DNA of 64,000 nt from the NCBI RefSeq assembly GCF_950295315.1, contig NC_080177.1, positions 76,968,096 through 77,032,095 on the forward strand. Direction: 5' to 3'. Numbering within the stretch: the stretch's first letter is position 1; each line of letters opens with the position of its first letter. The notes beneath the pieces were generated by a model, which was not told where the DNA came from, did no database searches, and worked only from the letters and a program-made list of their open reading frames with translations. The translations under genes were made by a program, and so were the position numbers. The stretch comes from Erinaceus europaeus (lineage: Eukaryota > Chordata > Mammalia > Eulipotyphla > Erinaceidae). Positions 54,089-64,000 of the stretch are shown here, piece after piece.

Positions 54089-55190
54089 ACTTTCTAATTT
54101 CCCAACTTGCTGCTTTCACATACTCTTATGACAAGCCATTCCATCATACATTGTAATCTCTGCAAATGTACCAACAGCATAATGGCTCACTGTGTCACTG
54201 TTACCCTAATGTTGACGTAAAGGAGACACCCTTGAAGCCTATATGTTATAAACCAATACTACTTCAGTAAACGCTTGACTGGATAGTCACACGTTTGAAG
54301 GGCTGATGGGCAGCTGGTATGGGCACACGGGGCTACGAGAGAAGCCTGGGATGAGGTTCAGCAGGTGAGAAAAGGAGGGAAGCAGGGGGCTCAGGAAGAA
54401 ACTCTGGGGAACTGCCTCCCCCAGGTCACTGCCGCTGCCCCAGTCTCCCTCACAGCTCCGCCTGCTTTGTGGATGGCGGCAGCTGGTACTTCTCAGTTCC
54501 ACTCAGCCTTAAGTCACTGACTTTTCCAGCTTGACTTCTCAGCTGCTCCTTTTGTGTGGAGCTGCTGACTCAGGCCGGCTCGGCTCCTGGGGTTTGGCTG
54601 CACTCAGGAGGGGCCTGGGGTGTGACCTTCAGCCCTGCTTGACCCAGAGGCCTCAGACTGTGGTCAGGCTCTCTGTGAGCTGCCAGAGAGCTGAGAGGGG
54701 GCTGCTGGGAGAGCCCAGGTCTAAGTGGACCTGCTCGCCCCAGAAAGGGAACACCTGGAAGGAGAGTGGCAGGAGAGACAGAGCAAAACAGGGATGTATG
54801 CTCCCATGCAGAGACTGGAAAAGCATGGGTGCCCAGAAAATACTAGGACCACCAAGGCCACTGTGAACCATGACAGTCTGAGGCTTAACGCCCGGCTCAC
54901 CATTAGCCCAGAAACCTGCCAGTATCACTGAGCATCTATTTCCTGTTTTCCCGCAGCCAGTGGTCTTCAGTGCGGTTTAGAGTCAGCAGAGGCATTTGCC
55001 GAGTGTCCCTGTGGCAGGGACTCCCTCATGTCAGAGGATGGGGTGGCAGAAGTATTTACCAAACTGCCAGCTCTCTTGAAGAATAGAGAAATGGGCTCTG
55101 TGCTTCCCTGCCTATCCAAGGCAACCAAAGTCACTGTATTTTCACTGTAAGGATAATTCATTTAAAAAAAGTGTGGGCATAGTTTTAAAG
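54089..55190. other. Unique flank
   Basis: About 1.1 kb without young repeats. Open frames are short and show no recognisable domain. Confidence 0.5.
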
Positions 55191-55585
55191 GGGGGGGGCT
55201 GGGTAGACAGCATAATGGTTATGCAAAAAACATTTTCATAAGAAAATTCTTTTTAATCTTTATTTATTGGATACAGACAGCCAGAAATTGAGAGGGAAGG
55301 GGGTGGTAGAGAGGGAGAGAGAGACACCTGCCGCACTGCTTCACCACTCACAAAGCTTTCCCCTTGCAGGTGGGGACTGGGGGCTCAAACCCGGGTCCTT
55401 GAGCATTGTAACATGTGCGCTCAGCCAGGCGGGCCACCACTCGGCAACTCAAACAAGATTTTCATGCCTGAGCCTCTGAGGTCCCAGGTTCAATCCCCAT
55501 ACCATACCACAAGCCAGCGCAGAGCAGTGCTCAGTCTCTCTCATTCTCTGTTTTTCTTTCTGTTCTCTCACTAAAATAAAATGTT
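55191..55585 (+). mobile_element. SINE-C copy split by a SINE-D
   Basis: Plus-strand SINE-C head (GGTAGACAGCATAATGGTTA, 55195-55246) resumes at about 55453 with GATTTTCATGCCTGAGCCTC and continues to an AATAAAATG tail. Confidence 0.87.
55247..55452 (-). mobile_element. SINE-D copy nested in a SINE-C
   Basis: Reverse-strand SINE-D: AATCTTTATTTATTGGATAC to GCCAGGCGGGCCACCACTCG. Confidence 0.91.
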
Positions 55586-55628
55586 GAACAAGCAAAACAA
55601 AACAAAACAAACAAACAAAAAAACAAGT

Positions 55629-55745
55629 AGCTGAGGAAGTGGCTCAGTGGGAGAATACTTACTTTGCAAGCCCCCACGTGCTTCCCATCCTCTGATAATC
55701 CACATAATCAAAGGAGTGCTGTATCTCTCTCCTAAGATGAAAGAA
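55629..55745 (+). mobile_element. Older tRNA-type SINE
   Basis: Plus-strand unit with GCTGAGGAAGTGGCTCAGTG head and CTGTATCTCTCTCC; the B box is decayed. It is preceded by an AAAC-rich tail. Confidence 0.6.
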
Positions 55746-55829
55746 TTTTTTTTTTTTTTTTAAAGACTAGTTACTGGACTGAGATCCTTTACAGAGGACA
55801 CAGTTTTACAGAAGTGGGTGAAAGATGCC

Positions 55830-56020
55830 ATGATAGTCCTCATTCAATTTCCACAGCTACCCCAGTACTTAGGTGATGGTAGGACCCACCCACTCCATAA
55901 ATAGGTGAATTAAGACACAGAGATCTAAGCATCTGACCCACAGCAGGATGACAGAAATAGGATTTGGCCCCTGGCAGCCTGACCTTTAGGCCTATGTCAT
56001 TATCCATGAGGCTGGGCTGA
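55830..56020 (-). repeat. MIR remnant
   Basis: Inverted MIR: GTGAATTAAGACACAGAGAT, CAGGATGACAGAAATAGGAT and TTGGCCCCTGGCAGCC keep the order of the MIR core. Confidence 0.65.
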
Positions 56021-56051
56021 GTATTGAAAGTGGAAAAGGTCCTCAAGCCAA

Positions 56052-56175
56052 AGGGGGTGACTCAGCAGTGCCAGTGCAGGGCCTGCATGCCTGAGGCTCT
56101 GGGCTTGACCCCTGTATCCATATGCTAGAGTGGGCTCCGATATTCTCTCCTTCATTTCCCGTATGAAAAACAAGC
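56052..56175 (+). mobile_element. Older tRNA-type SINE
   Basis: Plus-strand unit: AGGGGGTGACTCAGCAGTGC head, CTGGGCTTGACCCCTGTATC B box, AGTGGGCTCCGATATTCTC. Confidence 0.6.
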
Positions 56176-56377
56176 AAAAACCCAAAGAAAAACTAAGATG
56201 AAACAGGCAAATGCCTCTAACCACTCTCAGTGGCACTGAAGACCATGAAACAGGTCTAAGGCTCTGAGAGAAGTGACCTGCAAGAACACAGCCCAGCCTC
56301 TTTCTCACACTACAGGCTCTTACTGAATTTAAGACTAGCAGTTAAGACTATGAACATGGCAAACTTCAATACTGAGA

Positions 56378-56513
56378 GATGATGAAAAAGAGAGACAGAG
56401 ACAGAACCTGAGTACCACTTTGGTTGCCAGGAGTCGTGCTGCTAGGACTTGAACTTGGGACCTCATGCTTAAGAGTCCAGTGCTTTATCTACTGCTCCAC
56501 CTGCTGGGCCACC
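56378..56513 (-). mobile_element. SINE-B copy, diverged
   Basis: Reverse-strand SINE-B: GAAAAAGAGAGACAGAGACA to TATCTACTGCTCCACCTGCT. Confidence 0.83.
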
Positions 56514-56605
56514 AGCCCAATCTGCCAGCAAATTCTTAGTATTATGTATCAGGTGTTGGTTATAGCTAAATTGCAGAAGGGTGAAAAATTTTGGATCAGG
56601 TTTTT

Positions 56606-57381
56606 TTCTTCATTGGGGGATTAATAGTTTACAGTCGAAAGTAAAATACAATAGTTTGTGCATGTGTAACATTTCACCCAACAATACAACCCCCACTAGG
56701 TCCTCCTCTGCCAACATGTTCCAGGACCTGAACCCTCCCCCCTACACCCCAGAGAGTCTTTTACTTTGGTGCAATACACCAACTCCAGTCCATGTAATGC
56801 TTAATGTTTTCCCTTCTGATCTTGTTTTTCAACTTCTATGAGTGAGATCATGACATCTTCATCCTTCTCTTTCTGACTTATCTCACTTTAACATGATTTC
56901 TTCAAGCTCCATCCAAGATGAGGTAAAGAAGGTGAAGTCACCATTTTTAATAGCTGAGGAGTATTCCATTGTGTATATAGACCACAACTTACTCAGCCAC
57001 TCATCTGTTGTTGGACACCTGGGCTGCTTCCAGGTTTTGGCTATTACAAATTGTGCTGCTATGAACATAGGTGTACTCAACTCTTTTTGGATGGGGTGTG
57101 TTTGGTTCCTTAGGATATATCCCCAGGAGAGGATTGCAGGGTAGGTTCACTTCTAGCTTACTGAGAGTTCTTCAGACTGCTCTCCACAGGGGTTGGACCA
57201 TTTTACATTCCTACCAGCAGTGCAGGAGGGTTCCTCTGTCCCCACAACCTCTCCAGCAGTTGCTGTTGCTACCCTTTCTGATGCATGACAGTCTCATAGG
57301 AGTGAAGTGGCATCTCATTGTTGTCTTTATTTGCATTCTTCTGACAGTCAATGACTTAGAGCATTCTTCCTATGTTTATTG
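56606..57381 (-). mobile_element. 5'-truncated L1 with about 14-bp TSD
   Basis: Reverse-strand L1: inverted 3' UTR (GGGGGATTAATAGTTTACAG) at left, ORF2 C-terminal codons (for example FVIAKTWKQPRCPTTDEW) to the right, with frame breaks. TGGATCAGGTTTTT (56592-56605) and TGGATCAGATTTTT (57382-57395) flank it. Confidence 0.93.
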
Positions 57382-57429
57382 TGGATCAGATTTTTGACAT
57401 TCCCCCAAAAGTTATTTTAAAAAGCTAAG

Positions 57430-57788
57430 GGTGGGGGCCAGGCAGTAGTGCTTAACTCACTGTGAGTTAAGCACACATGGCACAAAGTGCAAGGACCGAT
57501 GTCCTTACAAAGTGTAAGGATCCTGGTTCGAGCTCCTGGCTCCCCACCTGCAGGAGGGTCACTTCACAAGCTGTGAAGCAGGTCTGCAGGTGTCTGTCTT
57601 TCTCTCCCCCTTTCTGTCTCCTAGCCTCTCTCGATTTCTCTCTGTCCTCTCCAACAACAACATCAATGGCAACAATAATAATAATGACAGCAACAAGGGC
57701 AACAAAATGGGAAAAAATAGCCTCCAGGAGCAGTGAATTCGTAGTGTAGGCACCGAGCCCCAGAGATAACCCTGGAGGCAAAAAACAA
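57430..57788 (+). mobile_element. SINE-A long variant with a duplicated head
   Basis: Plus-strand long SINE-A. The head has two small duplications (TTAACTCACTGTGAGTTAAG and GTCCTTACAAAGTGTAAGGA); the tail is AGATAACCCTGGAGGCAAAA. Confidence 0.92.
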
Positions 57789-57805
57789 ACAAACAAACAA
57801 AAAAA

Positions 57806-57873
57806 CACTTTTCTTCCTATCTCCCCCTCCCTTATCAATATCTGGCTATCTCTCTCTAAAAAAAAAAAAAAGC
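57806..57873 (+). mobile_element. SINE-D tail fragment
   Basis: CTATCTCCCCCTCCCTTATC and GGCTATCTCTCTCTAAAAAA look like the end of a SINE-D whose front half was displaced by the preceding SINE-A. Confidence 0.6.
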
Positions 57874-58267
57874 TAGTATCTTGATAATTTTTCTCAGTGT
57901 TACTGACAGGGAAGATGGAAAAACAACAACACAACTCTTGATTCCTTGAGTTTTCTGATTTATTAGATAATTGAGTGTTTCCTGGTATTTGATGTCACTC
58001 TGAAGAACATCTAATATCAATCAAAGCAGAAAGTGGAGGGCAGAATAAGCATGTGAATATGAGTCCAGGCACGGAGTGTGAGACTCCTGTCCCCCTGCCT
58101 TCCTTTGTCTCTGAGACCAAATTCACGGCTGCATCACCCCAGTAGTCCCAGTAATGAGCTGCAGTCTGTCTCTTGGAGCTTTGTCTAGGTGGCCAACATC
58201 TGAGCCACATGGAGTTATTGCCAGTTGTGACTTCTTGCCCTGATAGCTGCTCTTTCTCTCTCTCTCT
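57874..58267. other. Unique flank
   Basis: No gene or young repeat recognised. Confidence 0.5.
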
Positions 58268-58555
58268 CTCTTTTTTTTTTTTTTTGCCTCCAGGGTTATT
58301 GCTGGGGCTTAGTGCTGGCACTATGAACCCACTGCTCCTGGTGGCCATTTTTTTCCATTTTACTATAGAGGACAGAGAGAAATTGAGAGAGGAGGGGGAG
58401 GGAGAGAGGGAGAAAGACACCTGCAGACCTGCTTCACCACTCGTGAAGCTTCCCCCCCTGCATGTGGGGAGCAGGGGTTTGAACCCGGATCCTTCCGTTG
58501 GTCCTTGCGCTTCACACTATGTGCACTTAACCAGGTGCACCACCACCCAGCCCCT
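58268..58555 (-). mobile_element. SINE-A/D long variant
   Basis: Reverse-strand long unit: T-run, GCCTCCAGGGTTATTGCTGG, then head ACCAGGTGCACCACCACCCA. Confidence 0.92.
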
Positions 58556-58580
58556 CTCCCTCTCTTTTAAAATATAACAT

Positions 58581-58927
58581 ATTGGGGTTTGGGTGGTAGT
58601 GCAGTGGGTTAAGCACACATGGTTCGAAGTGCAAGGAACGGTGTAAGGATCCCGGTTCAAGCCCCCGGCTCCCCACCTGCAGGGGAGGGGTCACTTCACG
58701 GGTGGTGAAGCAGGTCTGCAGGTGTCTGTCTTTCTCTCTCTCTCTGTCTTCCCCTCCTCTCTCCATTTCTCTCTGTCCTGTCCAACAACAGCAGCAGTGA
58801 CAACAATAATAACAATAACAACAAGGGCCACAACAAGAGCAACAAAATGGGGAAAATGGCCTCCAGGAGCAGTGGATTTGTAGTGCAGGCACCGAGCCCC
58901 AGTGATAACCCTGGAGGCAAAAAAAAA
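58581..58927 (+). mobile_element. SINE-A long variant
   Basis: Plus-strand long SINE-A: GTTTGGGTGGTAGTGCAGTG to GTGATAACCCTGGAGGCAAA. Confidence 0.93.
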
Positions 58928-59479
58928 TTAATTAAATAAAAAACATATTCCACAATTTGCACAGTAATTTTAATATGCTATGAATCCTATGCTTTTATGT
59001 TCTACTAGTTGAACACGCTAGTGAATAAGGCTGATTGAGGAAAAATCTAAAAATAGATACTATCTCCCAGGAGAGAGAATGGAGACGAGCCGGCGAAGAT
59101 ACAGGAGTTGTGGGTGTGGACTCTCCAAGGGGAATTCACGTATATGTGTCCGTTAGTTCTTCTGAGGACTGCACCTGTGGTTGAATAGGTGTTCGGCACA
59201 GCTCTGGGGAGGATGTCATCAGAAAGGATGAAGACACCAAAAGGGAGCGAGTAGGGTAGCGAGTCAAGCAGGTGAGGCGAGTAGCCAAGAATGGGCTTCC
59301 CTAGAGGGTCAGGGCTCCTGAGGTCAGGGCCCAGGCTGTACAGGAAGGCTTCTCCCTCCCTCTTTCCTCACAGCCCCAAGATCTGCCCTGAGGAGTCAGG
59401 GAAACATTGCAACAGCTGCTTTTTTAAGGACCCTGTCCCTTCAGAGTGTCCTACCTCCCTCCCACCCCCCAATCTGTTC
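58928..59479. other. Unique flank
   Basis: No gene or repeat recognised; leads into the candidate enhancer at 59480. Confidence 0.45.
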
Positions 59480-59950
59480 TCTGGTTAGAGTTGTGTCAAG
59501 CGGAAGGCAATTTGGGGCTTATTAGTGCCCCAGGGAGACATGGAACTTGTGTGCTGGGACCCAAGCAGCAAGAGTCTTAGCGGCAAGCTCCAGCCGAGAA
59601 AAAACTGAGGAATTGTCTCACCTAATTATAGGGAAAGGCCTTCTTTGTGTTTGCAGTTCAGTACGGTTGTCCGATCGCTTTTGATCGCTTTTCTCCATTC
59701 GCTGGCTCAGGCCATGCTGGAATTGTGCTAATTAGAAGAGAAATGGACAGAGTGATCCTGTCAGCCTTGGTTACTGGTGGGGACAAAGCAGAATATTATT
59801 CGGAGGCAATGTTTTGTTAGAGCCCTTTTCCTGGCTCTCATTAGAAGGAAGGGGCCCACCGGAGGGGAAGGTTCCGAATGCCTGGCCTGGCTAATGGAGC
59901 ACTGGGGTGCTCACGTGCTAATTAACAGGCTCTGCCAGCACTTGTACCAA
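59480..59950. promoter_or_regulatory. Candidate enhancer, about 45.5 kb upstream of VSX2
   Basis: SINE-free island with three TAATTA sites (59623-59628, 59729-59734, 59919-59924), further ATTA sites (GGCTTATTAGTGCC, CTCATTAGAAGG, GGCTAATGGAGC) and a CACGTG E-box at 59912-59917. GCTAATTAGAAG at 59727-59738 is identical to the 12-mer at 48008-48019 in the 48-kb island. A tandem CGATCGCTTTTGATCGCTTTT occurs at about 59671-59691. Enhancer function is inferred. Confidence 0.65.
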
Positions 59951-60226
59951 CCAGGAGCATCAAGGTTATGCCTGGGGCCGCTGAAGCCCTCAACTGCCCC
60001 TCTCATGAAGAGGAAGACCTGGGAAAGCTTAAGAAGCCAGGATGGTCATGGACTTATCCCCAGAGCAGGTTCATTTCACCAGAGGGCCTTGGGAAACCTC
60101 TACCCCCAGAGAATGGGAAGACAAAGGTTTCTTCAAGTTTATACGTTTCTGACTGGCCTATACCTGACTTTTCCTCAGACAGGAAGAGTCAAGCACAGGT
60201 CAGTCAAAACCTATAAACTTGGAGAG

Positions 60227-60437
60227 GCCAGAGGCGGGGCTGGGCGGTGGTGCACCAGGTTAAACGCACATAGTTCAAAGCTCGAGGACCTGTGCAAGGA
60301 TCCCAGTTCAAGTCCCCAGCTCTCCACCTGCAGGAGGGTTGATTTACAAGTGGTGAAGCAGGGTGTCTCTCTTTCTCCCTCCCTCCCCTCTCAATTTCTT
60401 TCTGTCCTAGCCAATAAAAATGTGAAAAAAAAATTAG
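60227..60437 (+). mobile_element. SINE-A/D copy with 14-bp TSD
   Basis: Plus-strand SINE (GGCTGGGCGGTGGTGCACCA to TAGCCAATAAAAATGTGAAA), flanked by ATAAACTTGGAGAG at 60213-60226 and 60438-60451. Confidence 0.94.
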
Positions 60438-60451
60438 ATAAACTTGGAGAG

Positions 60452-60627
60452 ACCACTGTTTTTCCATATTTTGCCCAAAACCCTCTGGTGAAGTGAAGCC
60501 CATTTAAGGGTAAGGTAATCTTACTACTCTCTCAAGGGATGAAAGAAACAGAAATTGGAGAACAAAACTAAACACTTGGAGATGGTGTGTCTCAGAAGTT
60601 GAGGGTCAGTAAAAAATCATGTTAATC
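60452..60627. other. Unique flank
   Basis: No feature recognised. Confidence 0.4.
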
Positions 60628-60779
60628 ATGGTCCAGGAGGTGGCGCAGTGGATAAAGCATTAGACTCTCAAGCAGGAGGTCCCAAGTTCAATCCCTGGCA
60701 ACACATGTACCAGCATGGTGTCTGGTTCTTTCTCTCTCTCCTCCTATCTTTCTCACTAATAAATAAATCTTTAAAAAAA
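60628..60779 (+). mobile_element. SINE-B copy
   Basis: Plus-strand SINE-B (CATGGTCCAGGAGGTGGCGC to AATAAATCTTTAAAAAAA). ATGTTAATC occurs on both sides as a short TSD. Confidence 0.92.
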
Positions 60780-61330
60780 TGATGTTAATCTAGCAAAATA
60801 AGTAAGAAGATGAAAGACAGCTACCAGATGGTTTCACTCATAGGCAGAATCTAGAGATGATTTACATGAAGTTGCCCCCTCAAAAAAAAAAAAAAAAGCA
60901 AGCAAACTAAAACTTCTTTACAGTTTTATTTTTTCTTTATATTTATTTATTTTCTCTTTTGTTGTCCTTGTTGTTTTTTATTGTTGTGTTAGTTATTATT
61001 GATGTTGTTGTTGTTAGGAGAAATGGAGAGGACTGGACGACAGAGAGGGGGAGAGAAAGATAGACACCTGCAGACAGCCTGTGAAGCGACTCCCCTGCAG
61101 GTGGGGAGCTGGGGGCTCAAACCGGGATCCTTGAGCCGGTCCTTGCGCTTCGCGCCACGTGCGCTTAACCCGCTGCAGTACCTTCCGACTCCCGCAAACT
61201 AAGACTTATGAGAACTGTGGTGGTTACCTCTGGGAGGCAGGGATACAGAACTTTGGTGGTGGGTGTGGTGAGGTGTGGAACTCTAAATTGTAATCTTACA
61301 ATCTTATAACAAACTATTAATAAATAATGA
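60780..61330 (+). mobile_element. LINE-like 3' end split by a SINE-A
   Basis: AGTAAGAAGATGAAAGACAG, GGTTTCACTCATAGGCAGAA (left part) and GGATACAGAACTTTGGTGGT, GTGTGGTGAGGTGTGGAACT (right part, 61208-61330) look like the end of an L1-type element related to the 18690-20640 family. A SINE-A lies in the middle. Confidence 0.6.
60916..61193 (-). mobile_element. SINE-A copy with 14-bp TSD
   Basis: Reverse-strand SINE-A flanked by GCAAACTAAAACTT (60902-60915) and GCAAACTAAGACTT (61194-61207). Confidence 0.95.
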
Positions 61331-61899
61331 AAAACAACAACAACAATAATAATAATAAATGATGTTATCTAATGCCTGAGCTCATCCTCTTGACCCACCT
61401 GCCCATTTCCTCACTTCCTGTCTGCCTGCTTATCTTCTTGAGATGCCTTGATCTTGGAGGAAACTGAGGGGACCCGAGCATTCCACTAGAAATACAACTT
61501 CTCAGTTTCATTCCAAAGCACCCATCAAAGTCTGAATACCTACCGGAATGCCATAGGGACAGTGGACTGGCACTCACCAGTTCCAATCACAGTTCCATCT
61601 TTATTTGGATGAGTCTGGAAAACTGAGGAGTTTCAAGCAGCAGCTGCTCGAGAATCAACAAGAAGTTAGAAAGGCTTATTAAAAAAAAAAAAAAAGCAAA
61701 AAAAGCTAAACGAGTCACAGAAAGGTAGAGAAATGAATGGTGGCATTTTGACCATCAATGCAATTAATATCTTGCGAGTTTTTAGTGTCCTAATGATGGT
61801 CGTAAAGTCAAGCAAATTAGTGCAGGTCTAAAGCCCAAGGTCAAAGTGAACAAGCAATACAAACTATGGGAGAAAAAGATTCAAATGTGATTTGAAAAC
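61331..61899. other. Unique flank
   Basis: Starts with a short AAC/AAT run. No gene recognised, although this is where the 3' end of the neighbouring gene LIN52 might be approached. Confidence 0.45.
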
Positions 61900-62075
61900 T
61901 TGGGGCTAAGAAGACAGCTCAGTCTGATTAGAGCGTCAGCTTTTCATGCCAGAGGCCCCGAAGTCTCAGCTTTAAATCTCAGCATCTCAGCACCACCTCA
62001 TGTCAGAACTGAGAATTCTGGTGCTTTCTTTTCCCCTCCTCTTTCATTCTCACTCTCAAATATATAAAAACATTA
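61900..62075 (+). mobile_element. Older tRNA-type SINE
   Basis: Plus-strand unit: GGCTAAGAAGACAGCTCAGT head, CTGAGAATTCTGGTGCTTTC and a CT-rich tail. Confidence 0.65.
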
Positions 62076-62547
62076 AAAAAAAAAAAACATTTGAAAATGT
62101 GATACCAAATATTAATGTTATGCTCCTCAGATTAGTACAATCTTATAACAAATGTTACAAGGATGGTCTTCAGAATGGCAAAGTGAAAGGGAACATGAAT
62201 GGGTGAGGAACTAACTAATATTTAATTAGAACAATAACCTCTGAAGACGTAGCGCACAACATTCATAACACTGTCCCTGTTCAGTCAGCCATGTTTTTCT
62301 AGATCATAGAATTCAGATGTTTTCTTAGTAATAAAAGTGAATCAAAGACACTGAACAACCTGCTTCCTAAAAGTGAAGTATTTTCTCTAGAAAGGTATGC
62401 CTGGTCCCAGCAGGTGAGCTACAGATGGGAGATGGTAGTACTGGTGAACACCTGCTGCTCTCTAATTCTTGAAGAGGTAAAGAAACGCACACGAAGGGCT
62501 GCAGCGTCAGGGCAATCTGTGTTTTCTTTCTGTCGTTCTTGCTCTCT
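62076..62547. other. Unique AT-rich flank
   Basis: No gene recognised. Confidence 0.45.
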
Positions 62548-62675
62548 TTCTTTTTCTTTCTCACAGAGAGAAATGCTCAGCTCTGGCTTATGGTGGGGCT
62601 GGGGATTGAACCTGGGATCTCAGAGCCACAAGGATGAAAGTCTTTTACATAACCATTACGCCGCCTCCCCGGCCC
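62548..62675 (-). mobile_element. SINE-C copy
   Basis: Reverse-strand SINE-C: AATGCTCAGCTCTGGCTTAT to CATAACCATTACGCCGCCTC. A CT-rich tract follows (62676-62775). Confidence 0.87.
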
Positions 62676-62769
62676 TCTCTTCCTCCCTCCTTCCCTCGCT
62701 CCCTCTCTTTATTTCTTCTTTCTTTGCCTTCCTTCCTCCTCTTTTCTTCTTTCTTTCTTTTTCCTCCTT

Positions 62770-63082
62770 CTTTCCTATTTTGATAGGCCAGAGAGAAATT
62801 GAGAGGGGTGGGGGAAATAGAGAGGTAGAGAGAAAGACAGACAGCCACCTGCAGGCCTGCCTCCCCATTCATGAAGCATCCCGCCTGCAGCTGGGAAGCG
62901 GGGGCTTGAAACCAGGTCCCCGTGCACGGTGATGTGCGCTCTCAGCCACCAGGTCCCCGTGCACGGTGACGTGCGCTCTCAGCCACCAGGTCCCCGTGCA
63001 CGGTGATGTGCGCTCTCAGCCACCAGGTCCCCGTGCATGGTGATGTGTGCTCTCAGCCAGGCGCATAACTGCCAGGCTCCAC
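62770..63082 (-). mobile_element. SINE-D copy with an amplified tRNA head
   Basis: Reverse-strand SINE-D (GATAGGCCAGAGAGAAATTG body). The region between B box and A box is present four times as 37-bp units at 62911-63058, then the normal head end GCCAGGCGCATAACTGCCAG. Confidence 0.92.
62911..63058. repeat. Four tandem 37-bp units inside a SINE head
   Basis: Units at 62911-62947, 62948-62984, 62985-63021 and 63022-63058 begin ACCAGGTCCCCGTGCACGG. Unit 2 has GACGTG for GATGTG, and unit 4 has two further transitions. Confidence 0.97.
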
Positions 63083-64000
63083 AATCTTCACTTTCAATCT
63101 ATCAATGTTTAACTGGAAGCCTGCTAAGAGATAAGTTCTGAGTCCCCAGATCAAAGAAGATACTAAAGAAGAACTAGATGTGTAGAAGATAGTCACAGCC
63201 CTGAGGTGGCTTATAATTGAGTAGGACAATCAACTAGATGTGCAGGTTACTTAAATGGAGGGTGAGTGTGGTTAAGAGTCATCAGGATAATGTGTGAAGT
63301 GTCGTGGGCACTCAGAGAAAAGGCTCATTTGTTTCAGAGGTCTTCCAGGAAGGACAGGCTCACATGTGCAGAAGGGATGTGACTTTCCAGAAGCCCAATG
63401 GCATGAACAAAGGTACTCAAGTGAGGACTGTGAATTGCTCAGATTAACTGAAAGAGAGACTTCGGATACTGCAGAGGAAGGAAGCCACACTGGAGGGCTG
63501 ACTAGGATTATATGAACAGTCTTTGAAGGCAGGATGAGAGATCCAGACTTTATTAATAAACACAAAGATGTATCGAGGGCTTCTAAACCTGCTTTGGGCA
63601 GCTGAGTGGTCATGAGCCAGGTGGCTGCCAGGACAGACTGGAAGCTCTGAGAGCAAGTAGCTGATCACAAAGCCCCAACCACTCACTGTGTTTTAAGGGA
63701 AAACAGTCAGTTATTTATCATACAGCTACATTTTCTGACATGGTCTGTGCTTTAAACAGGCAATGTGGGCCTTTGAGGAAAAACTCACTCTTATAAAAGG
63801 GACATACTTTATTATGATGTCACAGAAATGACCACATACAAAGAATAATCCTCTAATATCCTGTAACACATACTCACACACATTGTACATAAATTTATAT
63901 TACCAATATAAAAATACATCATCAACATTTCAATGGATGACAAACATAAAACCAATAAATATCGTAATTCTAAAACATCTACTTACATAAGTGCTGGTGA
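63083..64000. other. Unique right edge, partly L2-like
   Basis: GCCCTGAGGTGGCTTATAAT, GAGGTCTTCCAGGAAGGAC and CCAGAAGCCCAATGGCATGA (about 63150-63420, plus) resemble an old L2 3' region. The last 200 bp are AT-rich. No exon of the expected neighbour LIN52 is recognised. Confidence 0.45.

Noticed and set aside
59777..60496. A 239-codon plus-strand frame
   Set aside because: It runs from the candidate enhancer into a SINE at 60227, has no recognisable domain, and has no supporting splice or promoter features.
62911..63058. CRISPR-like array (regular 37-bp repeats)
   Set aside because: Units are directly adjacent without spacers and derive from a SINE in a mammalian genome.
61331..64000. Possible 3' exon of LIN52, the expected neighbouring gene
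   Set aside because: I looked on the minus strand for its conserved C-terminal codons and did not find them; the gene may lie just beyond the right edge.

Overview
This is mammalian nuclear DNA, most likely from a hedgehog (Erinaceidae, probably Erinaceus). The inference rests on the young tRNA-derived SINEs that fill the window and that I recognise as the hedgehog type. Gene, intron and splice structure are vertebrate. Four SINE types are named here and used below. SINE-A has a tRNA-like head with A and B boxes, a CT-rich body (TCTTTCTCTCCCCCTCTC and similar), an AAC/AAT-rich zone and an AATAAATAAATA end; a longer variant ends in CCTCCAGGAGCAGTGG...AACCCTGGAGGC plus poly(A). SINE-B begins GGTCCAGGAGGTGGTGCAG and ends AATAAA...TCTTTT. 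SINE-C begins near TAGCATAATGGTTATGCAAA and ends CAGAGCTGAGCAGTGCTCTGG. SINE-D begins GGTGGTGGCACACCTGGTTG and ends TCTATCCAATAAATAAA.

The only protein-coding gene I can support is VSX2 (CHX10), the retinal paired-like homeobox gene, on the minus strand. Exon 1 (coding part 13611-13980), exon 2 (12448-12532) and exon 3 (6823-6946) are intact, have GT-AG borders and join in frame to give residues 1-193. The window ends inside intron 3, so the second half of the homeodomain, the CVC domain and the C-terminus (exons 4-5) lie beyond the left edge. A CpG-rich island covers exons 1-2, and a TATA-like and CCAAT pair sits about 110-190 bp upstream of the ATG.

Positions 14.2-64 kb are the 5' flank of VSX2. 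I see no other gene there. The next gene expected from mammalian synteny, LIN52, was not recognised. The flank is dense with SINEs, 5'-truncated L1 pieces, old MIR/L2 remnants and simple repeats. Among these sit SINE-free islands rich in homeodomain (TAATTA, GGATTA) and E-box motifs, at about 33.2-33.8, 36.1-36.5, 38.7-38.9, 41.4, 47.9-48.1, 53.1-53.4 and 59.5-59.95 kb. In mouse the Vsx2 upstream region carries a modular retinal super-enhancer spread over tens of kilobases. By position and motif content these islands are candidates for the equivalent elements, which I infer and have not aligned.

The most unusual structures are a 1.78-kb TG-type repeat block at 42212-43990, an 80-bp perfect inverted repeat linking two neighbouring SINEs at 16181-16605, a 191-bp unidentified insertion with a 12-bp direct repeat at 29525-29739, a fourfold 37-bp amplification of a SINE tRNA head at 62911-63058, and a non-coding retroposon-like family seen in up to four copies, the longest about 1.95 kb. 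Repeat borders are by-eye estimates, usually good to about 10 bp unless a target-site duplication (TSD) is given.
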